64,000 nt of DNA, from positions 458,183-522,182 of the forward strand of contig NZ_JAKIKY010000001.1 in the NCBI RefSeq assembly GCF_023349185.1, read 5' to 3'. Below are positions 27,315 to 37,157 of this stretch, in pieces. The position numbers were made by a program, and so were the translations under genes. This DNA is from Shewanella aquimarina. Its GTDB lineage: Bacteria > Pseudomonadota > Gammaproteobacteria > Enterobacterales > Shewanellaceae. Within the stretch, counting starts at the first letter, position 1. Every line of letters begins with the position of its first letter. Under the pieces are notes generated by a model. It was given only the letters and a program-made list of their open reading frames with translations, was not told the origin of the DNA and made no database searches.

Positions 27315-27330
27315 TGTAACAATTGTTACA
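27315..27330. promoter_or_regulatory. perfect palindrome upstream of the TonB receptor
   Basis: TGTAACAATTGTTACA, a 16-bp perfect palindrome about 58 bp before the start codon, placed like an operator. It does not match Fur. A TyrR/HexR-like or other dimeric regulator is possible. The regulator is unidentified. Confidence 0.5.
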
Positions 27331-27387
27331 GTGATACTATCCCGCCCTTCTCATTATTGTTTTACATACATTTTATTAAGAGGCCTT

Positions 27388-29781
27388 ATGCGCTTAGCTG
27401 TTTCCGCATTAGCAGTGTCATCTGCACTCATCCTTCCTAACGTCCAAGCTGAAGATCAACAAGCCAGCTTCGAAAAAATCGAGATCATAGGTTCACGTAT
27501 CGCACTGCGTACCGCCACAGATAGCGTGGCGCCGGTGGACATTATCACCGCCGAGCAGCTCGAATCGACGGGGATGACAGAAACGGCTAAAGCTCTGCAA
27601 TTTGCCGCACCAAGTTACAGCTTTCCATTCTCATCGGTAACCGATGGCTCTGATGCCGTACGCCCGGCGAGCCTGCGTGGCCTGTCACCGGATCACACCC
27701 TAGTGCTGGTCAACGGTAAGCGTCGCCACGGCTCGGCATTGGTCCACTTAAGCGGCACTGTCGGTAAAGGCTCCTCTAACGTCGACTTAAACGCCATTCC
27801 AATGACGGCCATCAAACGTATCGAGATCCTACGTGACGGCGCATCGGCCCAGTATGGTTCCGACGCTATCGCCGGCGTCATCAACGTGGTGCTAAAAGAC
27901 AGTGAACAGGGTGGTAGCCTGTCGGCACAAGCGGGCCAAACCTACGCCGGTGACGGTGAACAGTGGCGAGTGGGTGCCAACCATGGTATCGCCCTGGGTG
28001 ACGATGGCTTCGTCAATGTCTCGCTCGAGGCCCACCACAAAGACAGCACTAACCGCGCTGGGTTAGATCCTCGCCAGCAGTATCCGGAATTGGCCGATGG
28101 TTCGCTCGACCCTCGTGAAGCCAGCTTTAATCGAAAGAGCCACCAGGTTGGTGATGCCGAATACGACAACTTAGGCTTGTTTATCAACGCCGCCAAGGCC
28201 ATCTCAGATAACGGCGAGCTATACGCCTTCGGTGGCGTGAGCAAACGCGAAACCAAATCTGGGGCCTTCTACCGCAGAGCCCTAGATAAGCGTAACTTAA
28301 CCGAAATTTATCCCGATGGTTTCTTGCCACAGATCAACCCCGACATTATCGACACCTCGATAGTGCTTGGCTATGAATTCAGCCTGGGCGAATGGGATAT
28401 AGATACCTCCGCAGGCCACGGCGAAAATGCATTTAACTACAATATTGTTAACACATTAAACGCATCTTTAGGCCCCGACAGCCCAACGCAGTTCGATGCA
28501 GGCACATTATCGACCCGTGAAACCAACTTAAACATCGATGCGTCACGCTATTTTTCCTTTGCAAATGACTCAGAGATACTCTTTGCCACAGGTATTTCAT
28601 GGCGCCAAAATGGCTACCAGATCGAGGCTGGCGAGAGTGGTTCCTACATCAATAGTGGTTTTGATAACCGCGCCGCCGGTAGCCAGGGATTTTCGGGCTT
28701 TACCCCAGAATCTGAAGTCGACGAGACCCGCAACAACACAGGCGTTTATGTCGAGCTGGAAAACCAGTTAACCGATGATTTTTACTGGGCGGCGGCGCTG
28801 CGTTACGAGGACTATTCAGACTTCGGCGACAACACCAGCTGGAAGCTGGCGGGCCGTTATGATTTTACCGACAACTTAGCGCTGCGCGGCACCATCAACA
28901 CAGGCTTTAGAGCACCTAGCGTGCAGCAGCTGTACTTCAGCAATATCTCTACCCTGTTCAATCCAGATCCTGTCACGGGTCAGTTGGTTCCGACAGAATC
29001 GGGTACGTTCAACACCCTGTCACCGGTAACGAAAGGCTTGGGGATCAACGAGCTGGCTCCAGAGTTATCACAATCTTTCAGTCTGGGTCTGGTCTATCGT
29101 AACGATGCCGGCCTGGCGCTGACCTTGGATGCCTATCAAATCTCAGTCGATGACCGCATCATCTTGTCGAGCTCAGTCACGCCTGATGATTCACCGGCGG
29201 TCGCCGAGGCCTTGGCAGGCACCAATGCCGAGTCGGCGCGCTTCTTCATCAACGCGGTCGATACCCGCACCCGTGGCGTCGATCTGGTGATAAGCCAGGA
29301 CTTTGATATCGGTTCCTGGGGCGACCTGCAAGCCAACCTGGCCTATGCCTATAACAAAACGGAAATACAAGACATCCATTTCCCGCAGATCTTAGACGGT
29401 GTAGGTAAAGAGCTCTTCAATCGTATCGAACAAACCCGTATGACCTCGGCGACGCCAAATAACACGGGCAACCTGGGGCTCACCCATAGACTCGGCGACT
29501 TCAAGACTAACATTCGTCTAAGCTACTTCGGCGACTATACTGTGGGTTATTCATCGGGCGACGTAAATTACAGCGACCAGTGGATAATGGATCTGTCGGT
29601 GCAGTATGCGGCAACCGATGCACTAAGCTTTACCGCCGGGGCGCAAAACCTGTTTGATGTCTACCCAGAGAAGCGTCCAGACAGCAATAATTTCAATGGT
29701 ATCTTCGTCTACCCATTAACCAACACCCCGTTTGGTTTTAATGGTGGTTACTTCTTCTTAGAAGCGAAATATACCTACTAA
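27388..29781 (+). CDS. TonB-dependent outer-membrane receptor
   Basis: 797 aa. The signal peptide (MRLAVSALAVSSALILPNVQA) is followed by a TonB-box-like segment (FEKIEIIGSRI), plug (VNGKRRHGSALVHLSGTVGKGSSNVDLNAIPMTAIKRIEILRDG, split motifs) and a 22-strand barrel ending LEAKYTY. The S/GSxVDLNxIP pattern places it with receptors for peptides, sugars or unknown substrates rather than classical siderophores, and no Fur box is seen. ATG 27388 is chosen because AAGAGG lies five bases upstream and a signal peptide starts there. Confidence 0.93.
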   Translation: MRLAVSALAVSSALILPNVQAEDQQASFEKIEIIGSRIALRTATDSVAPVDIITAEQLESTGMTETAKALQFAAPSYSFPFSSVTDGSDAVRPASLRGLSPDHTLVLVNGKRRHGSALVHLSGTVGKGSSNVDLNAIPMTAIKRIEILRDGASAQYGSDAIAGVINVVLKDSEQGGSLSAQAGQTYAGDGEQWRVGANHGIALGDDGFVNVSLEAHHKDSTNRAGLDPRQQYPELADGSLDPREASFNRKSHQVGDAEYDNLGLFINAAKAISDNGELYAFGGVSKRETKSGAFYRRALDKRNLTEIYPDGFLPQINPDIIDTSIVLGYEFSLGEWDIDTSAGHGENAFNYNIVNTLNASLGPDSPTQFDAGTLSTRETNLNIDASRYFSFANDSEILFATGISWRQNGYQIEAGESGSYINSGFDNRAAGSQGFSGFTPESEVDETRNNTGVYVELENQLTDDFYWAAALRYEDYSDFGDNTSWKLAGRYDFTDNLALRGTINTGFRAPSVQQLYFSNISTLFNPDPVTGQLVPTESGTFNTLSPVTKGLGINELAPELSQSFSLGLVYRNDAGLALTLDAYQISVDDRIILSSSVTPDDSPAVAEALAGTNAESARFFINAVDTRTRGVDLVISQDFDIGSWGDLQANLAYAYNKTEIQDIHFPQILDGVGKELFNRIEQTRMTSATPNNTGNLGLTHRLGDFKTNIRLSYFGDYTVGYSSGDVNYSDQWIMDLSVQYAATDALSFTAGAQNLFDVYPEKRPDSNNFNGIFVYPLTNTPFGFNGGYFFLEAKYTY

Positions 29782-29802
29782 TTCATATCCGTTCATAACA
29801 CT

Positions 29803-29830
29803 AAAACAGGCCATCTATGGCCTGTTTTTT
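29803..29830 (+). terminator. terminator after the TonB receptor
   Basis: ACAGGCCAT/ATGGCCTGT stem followed by a run of T; A-rich on the other side, so it may also work in reverse. Confidence 0.8.
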
Positions 29831-29922
29831 TATCTCGACCAGCCATCAAGGTGAGAGCTTAGGCAACTTGTCCCCATCGCTGCGCTGTGTGAAAATCGAC
29901 AACATGCAACTGAGGGGAAAAT

Positions 29923-30108
29923 ATGACACAAGCAGCGAATGATTCGGCCAGCGCTAAGACAGGCCTAGATGACGCAAGTGATGAGATTAAACTCGCCGTA
30001 GACCTTATTTATCTTCTGGAGAGCCATGAGATTGAGCCAGATGTGGCACTGGCGGCATTAGAGATAGTCAAACAGGACCTACAGAGAAAACTGAGCAAAG
30101 GAAATTGA
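29923..30108 (+). CDS. rsmS: RsmS/YbaM-like small regulatory protein (DUF2496)
   Basis: 61 aa. The core DEIKLAVDLIYLLESHEIEPDVALAALEIVKQDLQRKL aligns along its length with the enterobacterial YbaM/RsmS pattern (DVKLAVDLIxLLExxxI...ALxIVKxDxxxKL). In Pectobacterium RsmS modulates the RsmA/Csr system; the function elsewhere is inferred. The N-terminal 20 residues are an Ala/Ser/Asp-rich extension. A 14-bp duplication (30097-30124) repeats the stop-codon region. Confidence 0.8.
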   Translation: MTQAANDSASAKTGLDDASDEIKLAVDLIYLLESHEIEPDVALAALEIVKQDLQRKLSKGN

Positions 30109-30124
30109 AGAAAGGAATTTGAGC
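30097..30124 (+). repeat. 14-bp duplication at the rsmS stop codon
   Basis: AAAGGAAATTGAAG followed directly by AAAGGAATTTGAGC; each copy carries TGA. Confidence 0.7.
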
Positions 30125-30242
30125 GAGGCTAACAGTTAGCTCCTTACATTCAGGGATTCACGCTTTCACTTGCGGCTCATTCAATACTCCAACTCATTGC
30201 TCTCTTTCATTACGCCCATCTACTGCTAATGAATTAACCATA

Positions 30243-30271
30243 AAAAAAACGCAGCCTAGGCTGCGTTTTTT
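30243..30271. terminator. palindromic terminator of the subtilase gene
   Basis: AACGCAGCCTAGGCTGCGTT palindrome with A-run on one side and T-run on the other, the same core as at 11231-11258. Confidence 0.9.
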
Positions 30272-30291
30272 GTGTTACTCAGGGACACTGT

Positions 30292-32121
30292 TTAGAAAAC
30301 AACAGTCTGCTCAGCAGTACAGGTAGAAGTACCTTCGTCACAGGCTTTGTAAACGTAAGTTCCGCCGCCCTTAGTGTTGATGGTGTCAGTGTAGGTGCTG
30401 CTTGCCGAAGTGGTCGCAATCTTGCCACCGTCACGGTAAACATCTACGTTTGCACCCGCTGCGCCAGAGAAGGTCAGATCAACTTTCTTGACGCCCTTAC
30501 TCTTATAACCATTCGCTGAGATAGAGAAATCACCGCCACCGTTGTTTCCGCCACCATTGTCGCCACCGGCACAGCCGTTAGCCGTCAGGTAAGCATCGGC
30601 AGCCGCAGCCTGAACGATACCGTAACCAAAGTACTCATCTTTACCCGGCGCACCGCTATCCATGGCTGTCGCCTTCAGCGCCGCACGGATCTCGCTACCG
30701 GTACACTGGTTATGGTTAGACCAAACCAGGGCCGCAATACCAGACACGGCTGGCGTTGCCATAGAAGTACCGCTCATGAAGCCGTAATCAGAGGTGCCGA
30801 TATCCACAGTTGCAGTGCTCGCCGCCAATAGCGCAGCACGATCTTCCTGTGCAGCACCCACTGCTGGGATAGAAGTGGTGTTGGTATCGCCTAGTGTGCC
30901 ATACAGCATGCCAGGCTCGTTGTTGATGATGATCGCACCGATACCACCAGAGTTTTCACAGTTAGCCACCTTGTCGTGGAAAGAGATCGCACCGCGATCG
31001 ATCACACAGATGTTACCGTTCGCGCCCGCATCGGTCGCCTCGGCAGTGCCCATGAAATAGGTGTTGCCAGAAACCACACCTGCGTTTTCCATTGCGCTGC
31101 TGGCAAATGAAGCGCCATCGGCAGTCAGGTTAGAGGCTGTCGCCATGCCTGCTGGGTAAGTAGACAGTGTATCTACACCACCTGCAGTCACTTCCACACA
31201 GATAGTTTCATCTGAAGTCGCCTTAGGACCACGACCCGAAGTACAAGATGGGAACTGAGAGAAATCGGCAATGTTGTTGTTCGCATCGTTCGCGCCCACC
31301 ATCATGACAGATGGGTAACCAGCTGGGTATGAACGTACGCTGTTACCATCGTTACCCGCCGCAGCAACCACTAGGCCGCCCGCATCGACGAAGGCTTGGA
31401 AGGCATTAGATTCGGTAGAGTTTGATCCGCCGCCACCTAGGCTCATGCTGATGATGTTGGCACCGGCTGCGCTACACAGGTTTGTGGCGTGTGCCAGATC
31501 AGATGAGTAACCCCAACCTTCGGCGTTAAATACCTTGATGATGTGCATGTCGACGCCAGGCGCCATACCAATTACACCAACATTGTTGTCAGCGGCACCG
31601 ATAGTACCGGCAACGTGAGTACCGTGTGGACCGCCGTTGACGTTCCAGTTACCCGTACCCGAATCGTTGTCACCTGTGATGTTGTTCCAAACGAAATCTG
31701 GGTTAGACGCGTCCAGACCAGAGTCGATGACACACACCTTCATGCCAGCAGCAGCATTGAAGGTCACCTGATCGGCCTGTGACTGATACACGGCGTAAGG
31801 TGTAACCTGCTGCGTCATTGGGTTGCCCGCGTCATCGCTGAAGCTCATCAGATGACGACGCTGATCCGCCTCGACTAATTTTACATGTGGGTTATTTAAC
31901 AGTCCCTTGACCTGGGCCAAATCTTTGCCCGTAAAGGTTGCAGCGATAAAGCCGTCACCATCAACGTGGATCTGTGCGCCTAGCTGCTTTGCCAGTGCCT
32001 TAACGACACCCTTACTGCCATTGTCTACCTGGATGATGTAACGATCATCATCGGCAAATGCCTGAGTTGATAGGCCAACACTTAATGCCATTACTGCACT
32101 TGCCAACTTAGTTAACTTCAT
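30292..32121 (-). CDS. secreted subtilisin-like serine protease (S8) with PA insert
   Basis: 609 aa. Signal peptide (to AFA) and I9-type inhibitor propeptide (YIIQVDNGSKGVVKALAKQLGA) precede the S8 catalytic triad: D in VCVIDSGLD, H in HGTHVAGTIGA, S in GTSMATPAVSG. A PA domain (about 350-430; ICVIDRGAISFHDKVANCENSGGIGAIIINN) is inserted before the catalytic serine. After a GGDNGGGNNGGG linker the C-terminal 80 residues form a beta-sandwich-like domain. The role is an extracellular digestive protease. Confidence 0.95.
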   Translation of the reverse strand: MKLTKLASAVMALSVGLSTQAFADDDRYIIQVDNGSKGVVKALAKQLGAQIHVDGDGFIAATFTGKDLAQVKGLLNNPHVKLVEADQRRHLMSFSDDAGNPMTQQVTPYAVYQSQADQVTFNAAAGMKVCVIDSGLDASNPDFVWNNITGDNDSGTGNWNVNGGPHGTHVAGTIGAADNNVGVIGMAPGVDMHIIKVFNAEGWGYSSDLAHATNLCSAAGANIISMSLGGGGSNSTESNAFQAFVDAGGLVVAAAGNDGNSVRSYPAGYPSVMMVGANDANNNIADFSQFPSCTSGRGPKATSDETICVEVTAGGVDTLSTYPAGMATASNLTADGASFASSAMENAGVVSGNTYFMGTAEATDAGANGNICVIDRGAISFHDKVANCENSGGIGAIIINNEPGMLYGTLGDTNTTSIPAVGAAQEDRAALLAASTATVDIGTSDYGFMSGTSMATPAVSGIAALVWSNHNQCTGSEIRAALKATAMDSGAPGKDEYFGYGIVQAAAADAYLTANGCAGGDNGGGNNGGGDFSISANGYKSKGVKKVDLTFSGAAGANVDVYRDGGKIATTSASSTYTDTINTKGGGTYVYKACDEGTSTCTAEQTVVF

Positions 32122-32477
32122 AGAGGTCTCTCCATTATATTTATTTTGTTAAGAGTCTTTTTATTAGAACTTCCCTGAATAGCAAATGCCGCGGTATTTC
32201 TCTCTTCAATTGCGACCTGATTTGGCATTTACTACCACACAACAAGGCACAAGCTATCACACCAACTCAAGGGCAACAAGACGTTAACAAAAAATAAACA
32301 TATGTTGCACATGCGTACAATTTGTTTGGCAGTAGCATTCGCTGGCCAGCTCATTGCCTCACCAGACAAGCGGCTAGGCCATGTATAAAGCCGGCGACAC
32401 GGCGGGTAAAAGCGCTGTTGCAAAGCGCCAAGGCTGGTATACTAGGGGCTCATTTGCCACCATTGACGACATTGACG
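32122..32477. other. 356-bp intergenic region
   Basis: AT-rich promoter region of the divergent subtilase and of the small zinc-ribbon gene; nothing else recognised. An upstream in-frame extension of the next gene (from 32322) lacks a ribosome site and reads like non-coding sequence. Confidence 0.5.
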
Positions 32478-32726
32478 ATGACAAATAATGCCAAGGCCTC
32501 AAGCCAATCGATAGACTTCTCGGCCATCAACAAGAGCACGGCCAGCTCCTTTAACGAGCAGAAGAACCTGATCAAGCGGCTGTTTAAGGGCAACCGGGTC
32601 GATTGCCAGACCTGTAAACAACCACTGCAGTTAATCGTACCCACGGAGAAGGCACAAACCGGCCACTACGGCGTGTTTTGTAAGAAGGGCTGCACGGATA
32701 TCGAGCTAGAAATCGATCTGCTTTAA
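32478..32726 (+). CDS. small zinc-ribbon-like protein
   Basis: 82 aa. Residues about 47-75 hold CQTCKQPL and, 25 residues later, CKKGC, a C-x2-C/C-x3-C arrangement that could bind one zinc. The rest is helical and basic. No named family recognised. Start chosen at MTNNAKAS; the signal upstream is weak. It lies 81 bp before the methyltransferase gene in the same direction. Confidence 0.6.
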   Translation: MTNNAKASSQSIDFSAINKSTASSFNEQKNLIKRLFKGNRVDCQTCKQPLQLIVPTEKAQTGHYGVFCKKGCTDIELEIDLL

Positions 32727-32807
32727 CTTTTGACACCCTAGATCAAGCAACCTATTAAACACCGGCAATGTCGATACAACCGCCATTCCCGGTTACGAGT
32801 CTCCCCT

Positions 32808-33515
32808 TTGAAACTCAGTCAACGCCTCTCTCACCTGCAGGCCATGGTCGATGGCCCTTACCAGCATATCTGGGATTGCTGCTGCGATCACGGCCTGCTC
32901 GGCGCCGCCCTGCTTAACAAACAGGTGGCCAGTACCATGCATTTTGTCGACATCGTGCCTGGCATAATGCAGACCCTACAGGGCAAACTCGAGCGCTTCT
33001 TCCCACTAAATCAAGATGCCACCAGCCCTCAATGGCGGGTGCACTGTATGGATGTGGCTAAGCTACCGCTGGCGAACTATCCGAGCGAGACGCCGCAGCT
33101 GGTGATCATCGCTGGGGTCGGCGGCGAGCTGACCGGCGAGCTGGTGAGCGCGATTCAAGCCAGCGCCGATGCCCTGGGGCAAAGCATAGAGTTTCTGCTC
33201 TGCCCCGTGCATCACACCTATCAGCTTAGAGAGAGACTCGATACCTTGGGGCTCAGATACTTCGACGAGCGGCTCATCAGTGATAACCAGCGCTGCTACG
33301 AGCTTTTGCATGTGGCGCGCCACGGCAAGCAGCCCATCACGGCGATTGGCGACAGGCTCTGGTCACAGGCGCCATCAGAGTTACAACTTGCCTACCTAAG
33401 GCGCCTTTTGAAACACTATCATCAGGTGGTCAGAGGCAGCCAGCTGGATCAGAAACCGCAGCTCGATCGCGCCATCTCAGATTATCAGGCGCAGCTGGAC
33501 TTGCTTAGCACCTAG
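32808..33515 (+). CDS. TrmK-family tRNA (adenine-N1)-methyltransferase-like protein
   Basis: 235 aa. The SAM-binding motif is HIWDCCCDHGLLGAALL, with FVDIVPGIMQ for the ribose contact and VIIAGVGGELTGELV. The C-terminal half (FLLCPVHHTYQLRERL) matches the COG2384/TrmK group, which in Gram-positives methylates A22 of tRNA. The substrate in gammaproteobacteria is not established to my knowledge. Start codon is TTG at 32808, giving KLSQRLSHL as the family N-terminus. Confidence 0.8.
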   Translation: MKLSQRLSHLQAMVDGPYQHIWDCCCDHGLLGAALLNKQVASTMHFVDIVPGIMQTLQGKLERFFPLNQDATSPQWRVHCMDVAKLPLANYPSETPQLVIIAGVGGELTGELVSAIQASADALGQSIEFLLCPVHHTYQLRERLDTLGLRYFDERLISDNQRCYELLHVARHGKQPITAIGDRLWSQAPSELQLAYLRRLLKHYHQVVRGSQLDQKPQLDRAISDYQAQLDLLST

Positions 33516-33559
33516 CCATTTATCTATGGTATCTTTTTCATCTTCAAGTGAGTCAATTT

Positions 33560-34096
33560 ATGCGTCTGCTGAAATCAACACTACATCCCGACCTTAACGC
33601 CGCCACGCCAGAGGAGATAACCGGACTGGGCTTCACACGCCGTGCGGCGCGGGCCATAGTGCTCAGGGGCTGCCAAATATTAATGCTCTACACCGAGCGC
33701 TATCACGACTACAGCATTCCCGGCGGCGGTGTGGATGAGGGCGAAGATATTCGCCAGGCGCTACAGAGAGAGCTGGAAGAGGAAACCGGCGCCCATACCA
33801 TACAGATATTGAGTGAATTCGGCCGCTACCAGGAGTTTCGCCCCTGGCACAAGCCAGGATTCGATTTTGTGCAGATGGAGTCTTACTGCTTTGTCTGCGC
33901 CATTGGCGAAGAGCTTGGCGATACTAGGCTCGAGCACCATGAACTGCAAAACGGCATGCGCCCGGTATGGATAGATATTCATGAGGCGATCGCCCACAAC
34001 GAACACACCATGGCCCACAGCGACAAGAAGGGCCTTTCTGTCGAGCGCGAGACCTATCTGCTAAGACTGATCCGCGATGAGCTGCTCACTAGATGA
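33560..34096 (+). CDS. Nudix hydrolase
   Basis: 178 aa. A perfect Nudix box GGGVDEGEDIRQALQRELEEETGA (G-x5-E-x7-REL-x-EE-x-G, quoted as its elements) lies near residues 55-78 from ATG 33560. It hydrolyses a nucleoside diphosphate linked to another moiety; substrate not predictable. A GTG start at 33548 is possible, but the AAGTGAG site fits ATG 33560. The final codons are duplicated just beyond the stop. Confidence 0.88.
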   Translation: MRLLKSTLHPDLNAATPEEITGLGFTRRAARAIVLRGCQILMLYTERYHDYSIPGGGVDEGEDIRQALQRELEEETGAHTIQILSEFGRYQEFRPWHKPGFDFVQMESYCFVCAIGEELGDTRLEHHELQNGMRPVWIDIHEAIAHNEHTMAHSDKKGLSVERETYLLRLIRDELLTR

Positions 34097-34107
34097 ACTG
34101 CTCACGA
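34076..34107 (+). repeat. 16-bp duplication at the Nudix stop codon
   Basis: GATGAGCTGCTCACTA then GATGAACTGCTCACGA (13 of 16 identical). The second copy contains the TGA stop. Confidence 0.75.
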
Positions 34108-34143
34108 ATTAGAGTCATCTCAAGATAAACGCCCCGTAAACTC

Positions 34144-34175
34144 ACAAAAAAAGAGCGCCTAGGCGCTCTTTTTTA
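34144..34175. terminator. palindromic bidirectional terminator
   Basis: AAGAGCGCCTAGGCGCTCTT with flanking A- and T-runs between the convergent Nudix and psuG genes. Confidence 0.9.
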
Positions 34176-34193
34176 TCATCATCAGATCAATCC

Positions 34194-35108
34194 TTAACGG
34201 CTGTATTCACTGGCGATTTGCGCCGCCAGCTTAGCATTGTTAAACACCAGCTGGATGTTGGCGGCCAGGCTACTGCCCTCTGTCTTCTCGGCGACCTTAG
34301 CCAGCAAGAAAGGCGTAGAGGCCTTGCCCGAGATCCCCTTGGCATCCATCTCGGCCACGGCATCTTTAATCACCTGATCAATCATCGCCTTATCCAGGGC
34401 ATACTCGGCCGGGATAGGGTTAGCAACCACCACGCCGCCCTTGAGACCCATCTGCCACTTGGCCGTCATGGCATCGGCCACCTGCTTAGGGGTGTCCAGA
34501 CGATAGTCGACGCCGAAGTCGCTCTCACGGGTGTAGAAGGCAGGCAGCGTCTCGGTTTCATAACCGACCACCGGCACCCCTTGGGTCTCCAGATACTCTA
34601 GGGTCAGGCCGATATCCAGAATCGACTTGGCACCGGCGCATACCACGGCCACATCTGTGTTGGCCAGCTCCTGCAGATCCGCCGAGATGTCGAAGGTCTG
34701 CTGGGCGCCGCGATGCACGCCGCCGATACCGCCGGTCGCAAACACCTTGATGCCCGCCATCGCCGCCAGGATCATGGTCGAGGCCACTGTGGTGGCACCA
34801 TCGGCCTGCTTGGCCACGATGAAGGGGATGTCGCGGCGGCTGGTCTTGATCACAGCCTGACCCGCCTTACCCAGATACTCGATCTCCTCATGAGTCATGC
34901 CCACCTTGAGGCGTCCCTTGAGAATCGCGATAGTGGCTGGCACGGCGCCGTTATCGCGGATGATCTGCTCTACCTTCAGGGCAGTCTCGACATTTTGCGG
35001 ATAAGGCATACCGTGAGAGATGATGGTCGATTCCAGTGCCACCACGGGACGGCCGGCATCCAATGCCGCTTTCACTTCTGGGTTGATATCTAGGTACTGC
35101 GCTAACAT
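34194..35108 (-). CDS. psuG: pseudouridine-5'-phosphate glycosidase
   Basis: 304 aa. Signatures [51 protein letters not shown] and [29 protein letters not shown] are typical of PsuG. It splits pseudouridine 5'-phosphate to uracil and ribose 5-phosphate. Its start overlaps the stop of the upstream kinase gene by seven bases, so the two steps (kinase then glycosidase) are co-translated. CAAGGAG precedes the ATG. Confidence 0.95.
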   Translation of the reverse strand: MLAQYLDINPEVKAALDAGRPVVALESTIISHGMPYPQNVETALKVEQIIRDNGAVPATIAILKGRLKVGMTHEEIEYLGKAGQAVIKTSRRDIPFIVAKQADGATTVASTMILAAMAGIKVFATGGIGGVHRGAQQTFDISADLQELANTDVAVVCAGAKSILDIGLTLEYLETQGVPVVGYETETLPAFYTRESDFGVDYRLDTPKQVADAMTAKWQMGLKGGVVVANPIPAEYALDKAMIDQVIKDAVAEMDAKGISGKASTPFLLAKVAEKTEGSSLAANIQLVFNNAKLAAQIASEYSR

Positions 35109-36193
35109 AGAGACTCCTTGATAACTCGGTTAACTGATATTTCAGACATATTTGGATTGATGGTTGCCAGATCCGACAGGGCAACCACCGCCGCCGCCAT
35201 GGCAAACTCGGTCGACTGACGGGACGACCAACCTTGAATAAAGCCGTGGGCCAGGCCCGCGAGGAAGGCATCACCGGCGCCGTTGGCATTGACCATCTCG
35301 ACCGGAATGGCCGGAACAAGGGCCTGCTCCTCACCATCACTGTAAAACACCCCATCGGTTCCCAGGCTCAGGAATATTCGCTGCACGCCCTGCTCATGGA
35401 ACCAGCTGGCCAGCATAGGCAACTCGCCATAGTTGGCGATGGCTATGCCGGAGAGCTGCTCGGCCTCTTTGAGGTTAGGCTTGAGGGTATGTACCGCGCT
35501 CAGGTAGGGCTTAATCTTCTCCGCCTTGGCGCAGGAAACGGTATCGACAAACAGCGGGATATCGGCAAAGTTGCTCAGCAAGTAGGCTAAGGCTGCATCA
35601 GACAAGTTGGCATCGACTATGATGAGGCTGGCGCGTTTGAACATCTCCTGCTGACTCTTGAGCTGCTCGACCCCGAGACGCTCCAGAATCGCCATGTCGT
35701 TGATCGCCACATGCATGTCGCTGTCACCATCGAGCACCGAGAGGTAGGTGGAGGTCACGCCATCGCTCAGCTGCAAGCTGGGTTTCATGTCGATACCGGC
35801 GCGCTGACAATGCTCGACGATCTGCTGGCCATAGGCATCTTTGCCCACTGCGGTCATCAGGCGGGTATCTGAGCCTAGGCGCGCCAGGTTCTCGGCAATG
35901 TTACGCCCCACACCACCGGGGGAGCAGCTGACACTGCCGGGGTTAGAATCCCCCACCCGCAGGTTGGCAGCCGGGCGACCGAGAATATCCATGTTGGCCC
36001 CGCCGACCACCATGGCAAACTTGGCTTCGGCTAGAATATAGCCCTTGCCACGGATAATGCCTTTGTTGGTCAGGTTCATGATATGACCAGCCACCGCAGA
36101 GCGGCTGATCCCAAGACGATCCGCCAGCTCCTGCTGGGGGATCAGAGGGTCTTGCTTGAGTAGTGCTAGGATTTCTAATTCACGTTCCGTCAT
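35102..36193 (-). CDS. psuK: PfkB-family pseudouridine kinase with N-terminal helix-turn-helix
   Basis: 363 aa. Residues 1-55 form a winged HTH ([34 protein letters not shown]), then a ribokinase-like domain: [29 protein letters not shown], and the C-terminal [16 protein letters not shown] with the catalytic aspartate. It phosphorylates pseudouridine and probably also binds DNA to regulate its own operon. Start 36193 (MTERELEI) matches the HTH boundary. TTG 36238 and ATG 36214 are alternatives without better signals. Confidence 0.87.
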   Translation of the reverse strand: MTERELEILALLKQDPLIPQQELADRLGISRSAVAGHIMNLTNKGIIRGKGYILAEAKFAMVVGGANMDILGRPAANLRVGDSNPGSVSCSPGGVGRNIAENLARLGSDTRLMTAVGKDAYGQQIVEHCQRAGIDMKPSLQLSDGVTSTYLSVLDGDSDMHVAINDMAILERLGVEQLKSQQEMFKRASLIIVDANLSDAALAYLLSNFADIPLFVDTVSCAKAEKIKPYLSAVHTLKPNLKEAEQLSGIAIANYGELPMLASWFHEQGVQRIFLSLGTDGVFYSDGEEQALVPAIPVEMVNANGAGDAFLAGLAHGFIQGWSSRQSTEFAMAAAVVALSDLATINPNMSEISVNRVIKESLC

Positions 36194-36523
36194 TACGGCA
36201 ATCTCACTCAGCATTAAGGATACATCGCCGCAAAACAAACAAATGTTTGTATTGCAAACTTTTGTTTTACGTTAATCGATTTATGCGGCCAGTGCAAGAC
36301 AAACAAATTCACAATCAAATAGTTATGTGAGATGCGCCTCACTCGGCTCTGAGCGCAATCCCAGGCTGACAGGCGTTGTGGCGTCAGTATCCACTCACAT
36401 TTTGGCACAAAAAAAGCGCCAACCTGGCGCTTAGGGATTCGCTGTTACGAGGCGCTAGCCACTAATTCTGAGCATTAATGCCTACACTCATATCGAGCAC
36501 TAATGCAAAGCACTAACATCGAC
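36194..36523. other. upstream region of psuK with A/T-rich inverted repeats
   Basis: ACAAAC-AAAT-GTTTGT (36235-36250) followed by GCAAACTTTTGTTT could be the operator for the kinase's own HTH domain (inference). A terminator of the convergent-side yaiI gene lies at 36409-36432. Confidence 0.45.
36409..36432 (-). terminator. terminator of the YaiI-family gene
   Basis: AAGCGCCA/TGGCGCTT stem, ACC/GGT loop, followed on the minus strand by a seven-T run. Confidence 0.85.
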
Positions 36524-36976
36524 CTAGCGTTTGTGGTGTTTGGTGATCAGGCGATCCAGCTGGTTACCGAAGGCCTGTTTCTCACTCTGGCCTATGGCGG
36601 CCGGGCCGCCGGTCTGCACGCCGCTGGCCCGCATGGTATCCATAAAATCGCGCATGTTGAGGATAGACTTAATGTTATGCTCAGTGTACAGCTCGCCACG
36701 GGGATTGAGCGCCAGCGCCCCCTTGTCGATCACCTCCGAGGCCAGGGGAATATCGGCGGTGATCACCAGATCGCCAGGCGCCGCGCGCCGCACTATCTCA
36801 TTGTCGGCCACGTCAAACCCGGACGACACCGTCACCAACTGGATAAAACGCGACGGCGGAATACGCATAGCATGGTTGGCCACTAAGGTCACTGCGATCT
36901 CGGCGCGCTCGGCGGCGCGAAACAGTATCTCCTTAATCACACCCGGACAGGCATCGGCATCGACCCAAATTTTCAT
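36524..36976 (-). CDS. yaiI: YaiI/YqxD family protein (UPF0178, DUF188)
   Basis: 150 aa. [27 protein letters not shown] and [34 protein letters not shown] (in parts) are diagnostic: a PIN-like fold with conserved aspartates. The function is unknown, possibly a nuclease by fold. It is followed by a terminator about 90 bp downstream. Confidence 0.93.
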   Translation of the reverse strand: MKIWVDADACPGVIKEILFRAAERAEIAVTLVANHAMRIPPSRFIQLVTVSSGFDVADNEIVRRAAPGDLVITADIPLASEVIDKGALALNPRGELYTEHNIKSILNMRDFMDTMRASGVQTGGPAAIGQSEKQAFGNQLDRLITKHHKR

Positions 36977-37157
36977 CTCTCTTTCCTGTTATATCGACAT
37001 AGCGTTGAGCATGGAGCGCACTATAACATAGCAAGCGGCTATCGCCCTTCGCAGAATGCACAATCCAGCAATCACTAGGGCCTAGGCATTAACACTCTTT
37101 GCAGGGAATATGGTAATTTAGCCAAGATATTGATAATTAGGACATAGGGCACAGATT

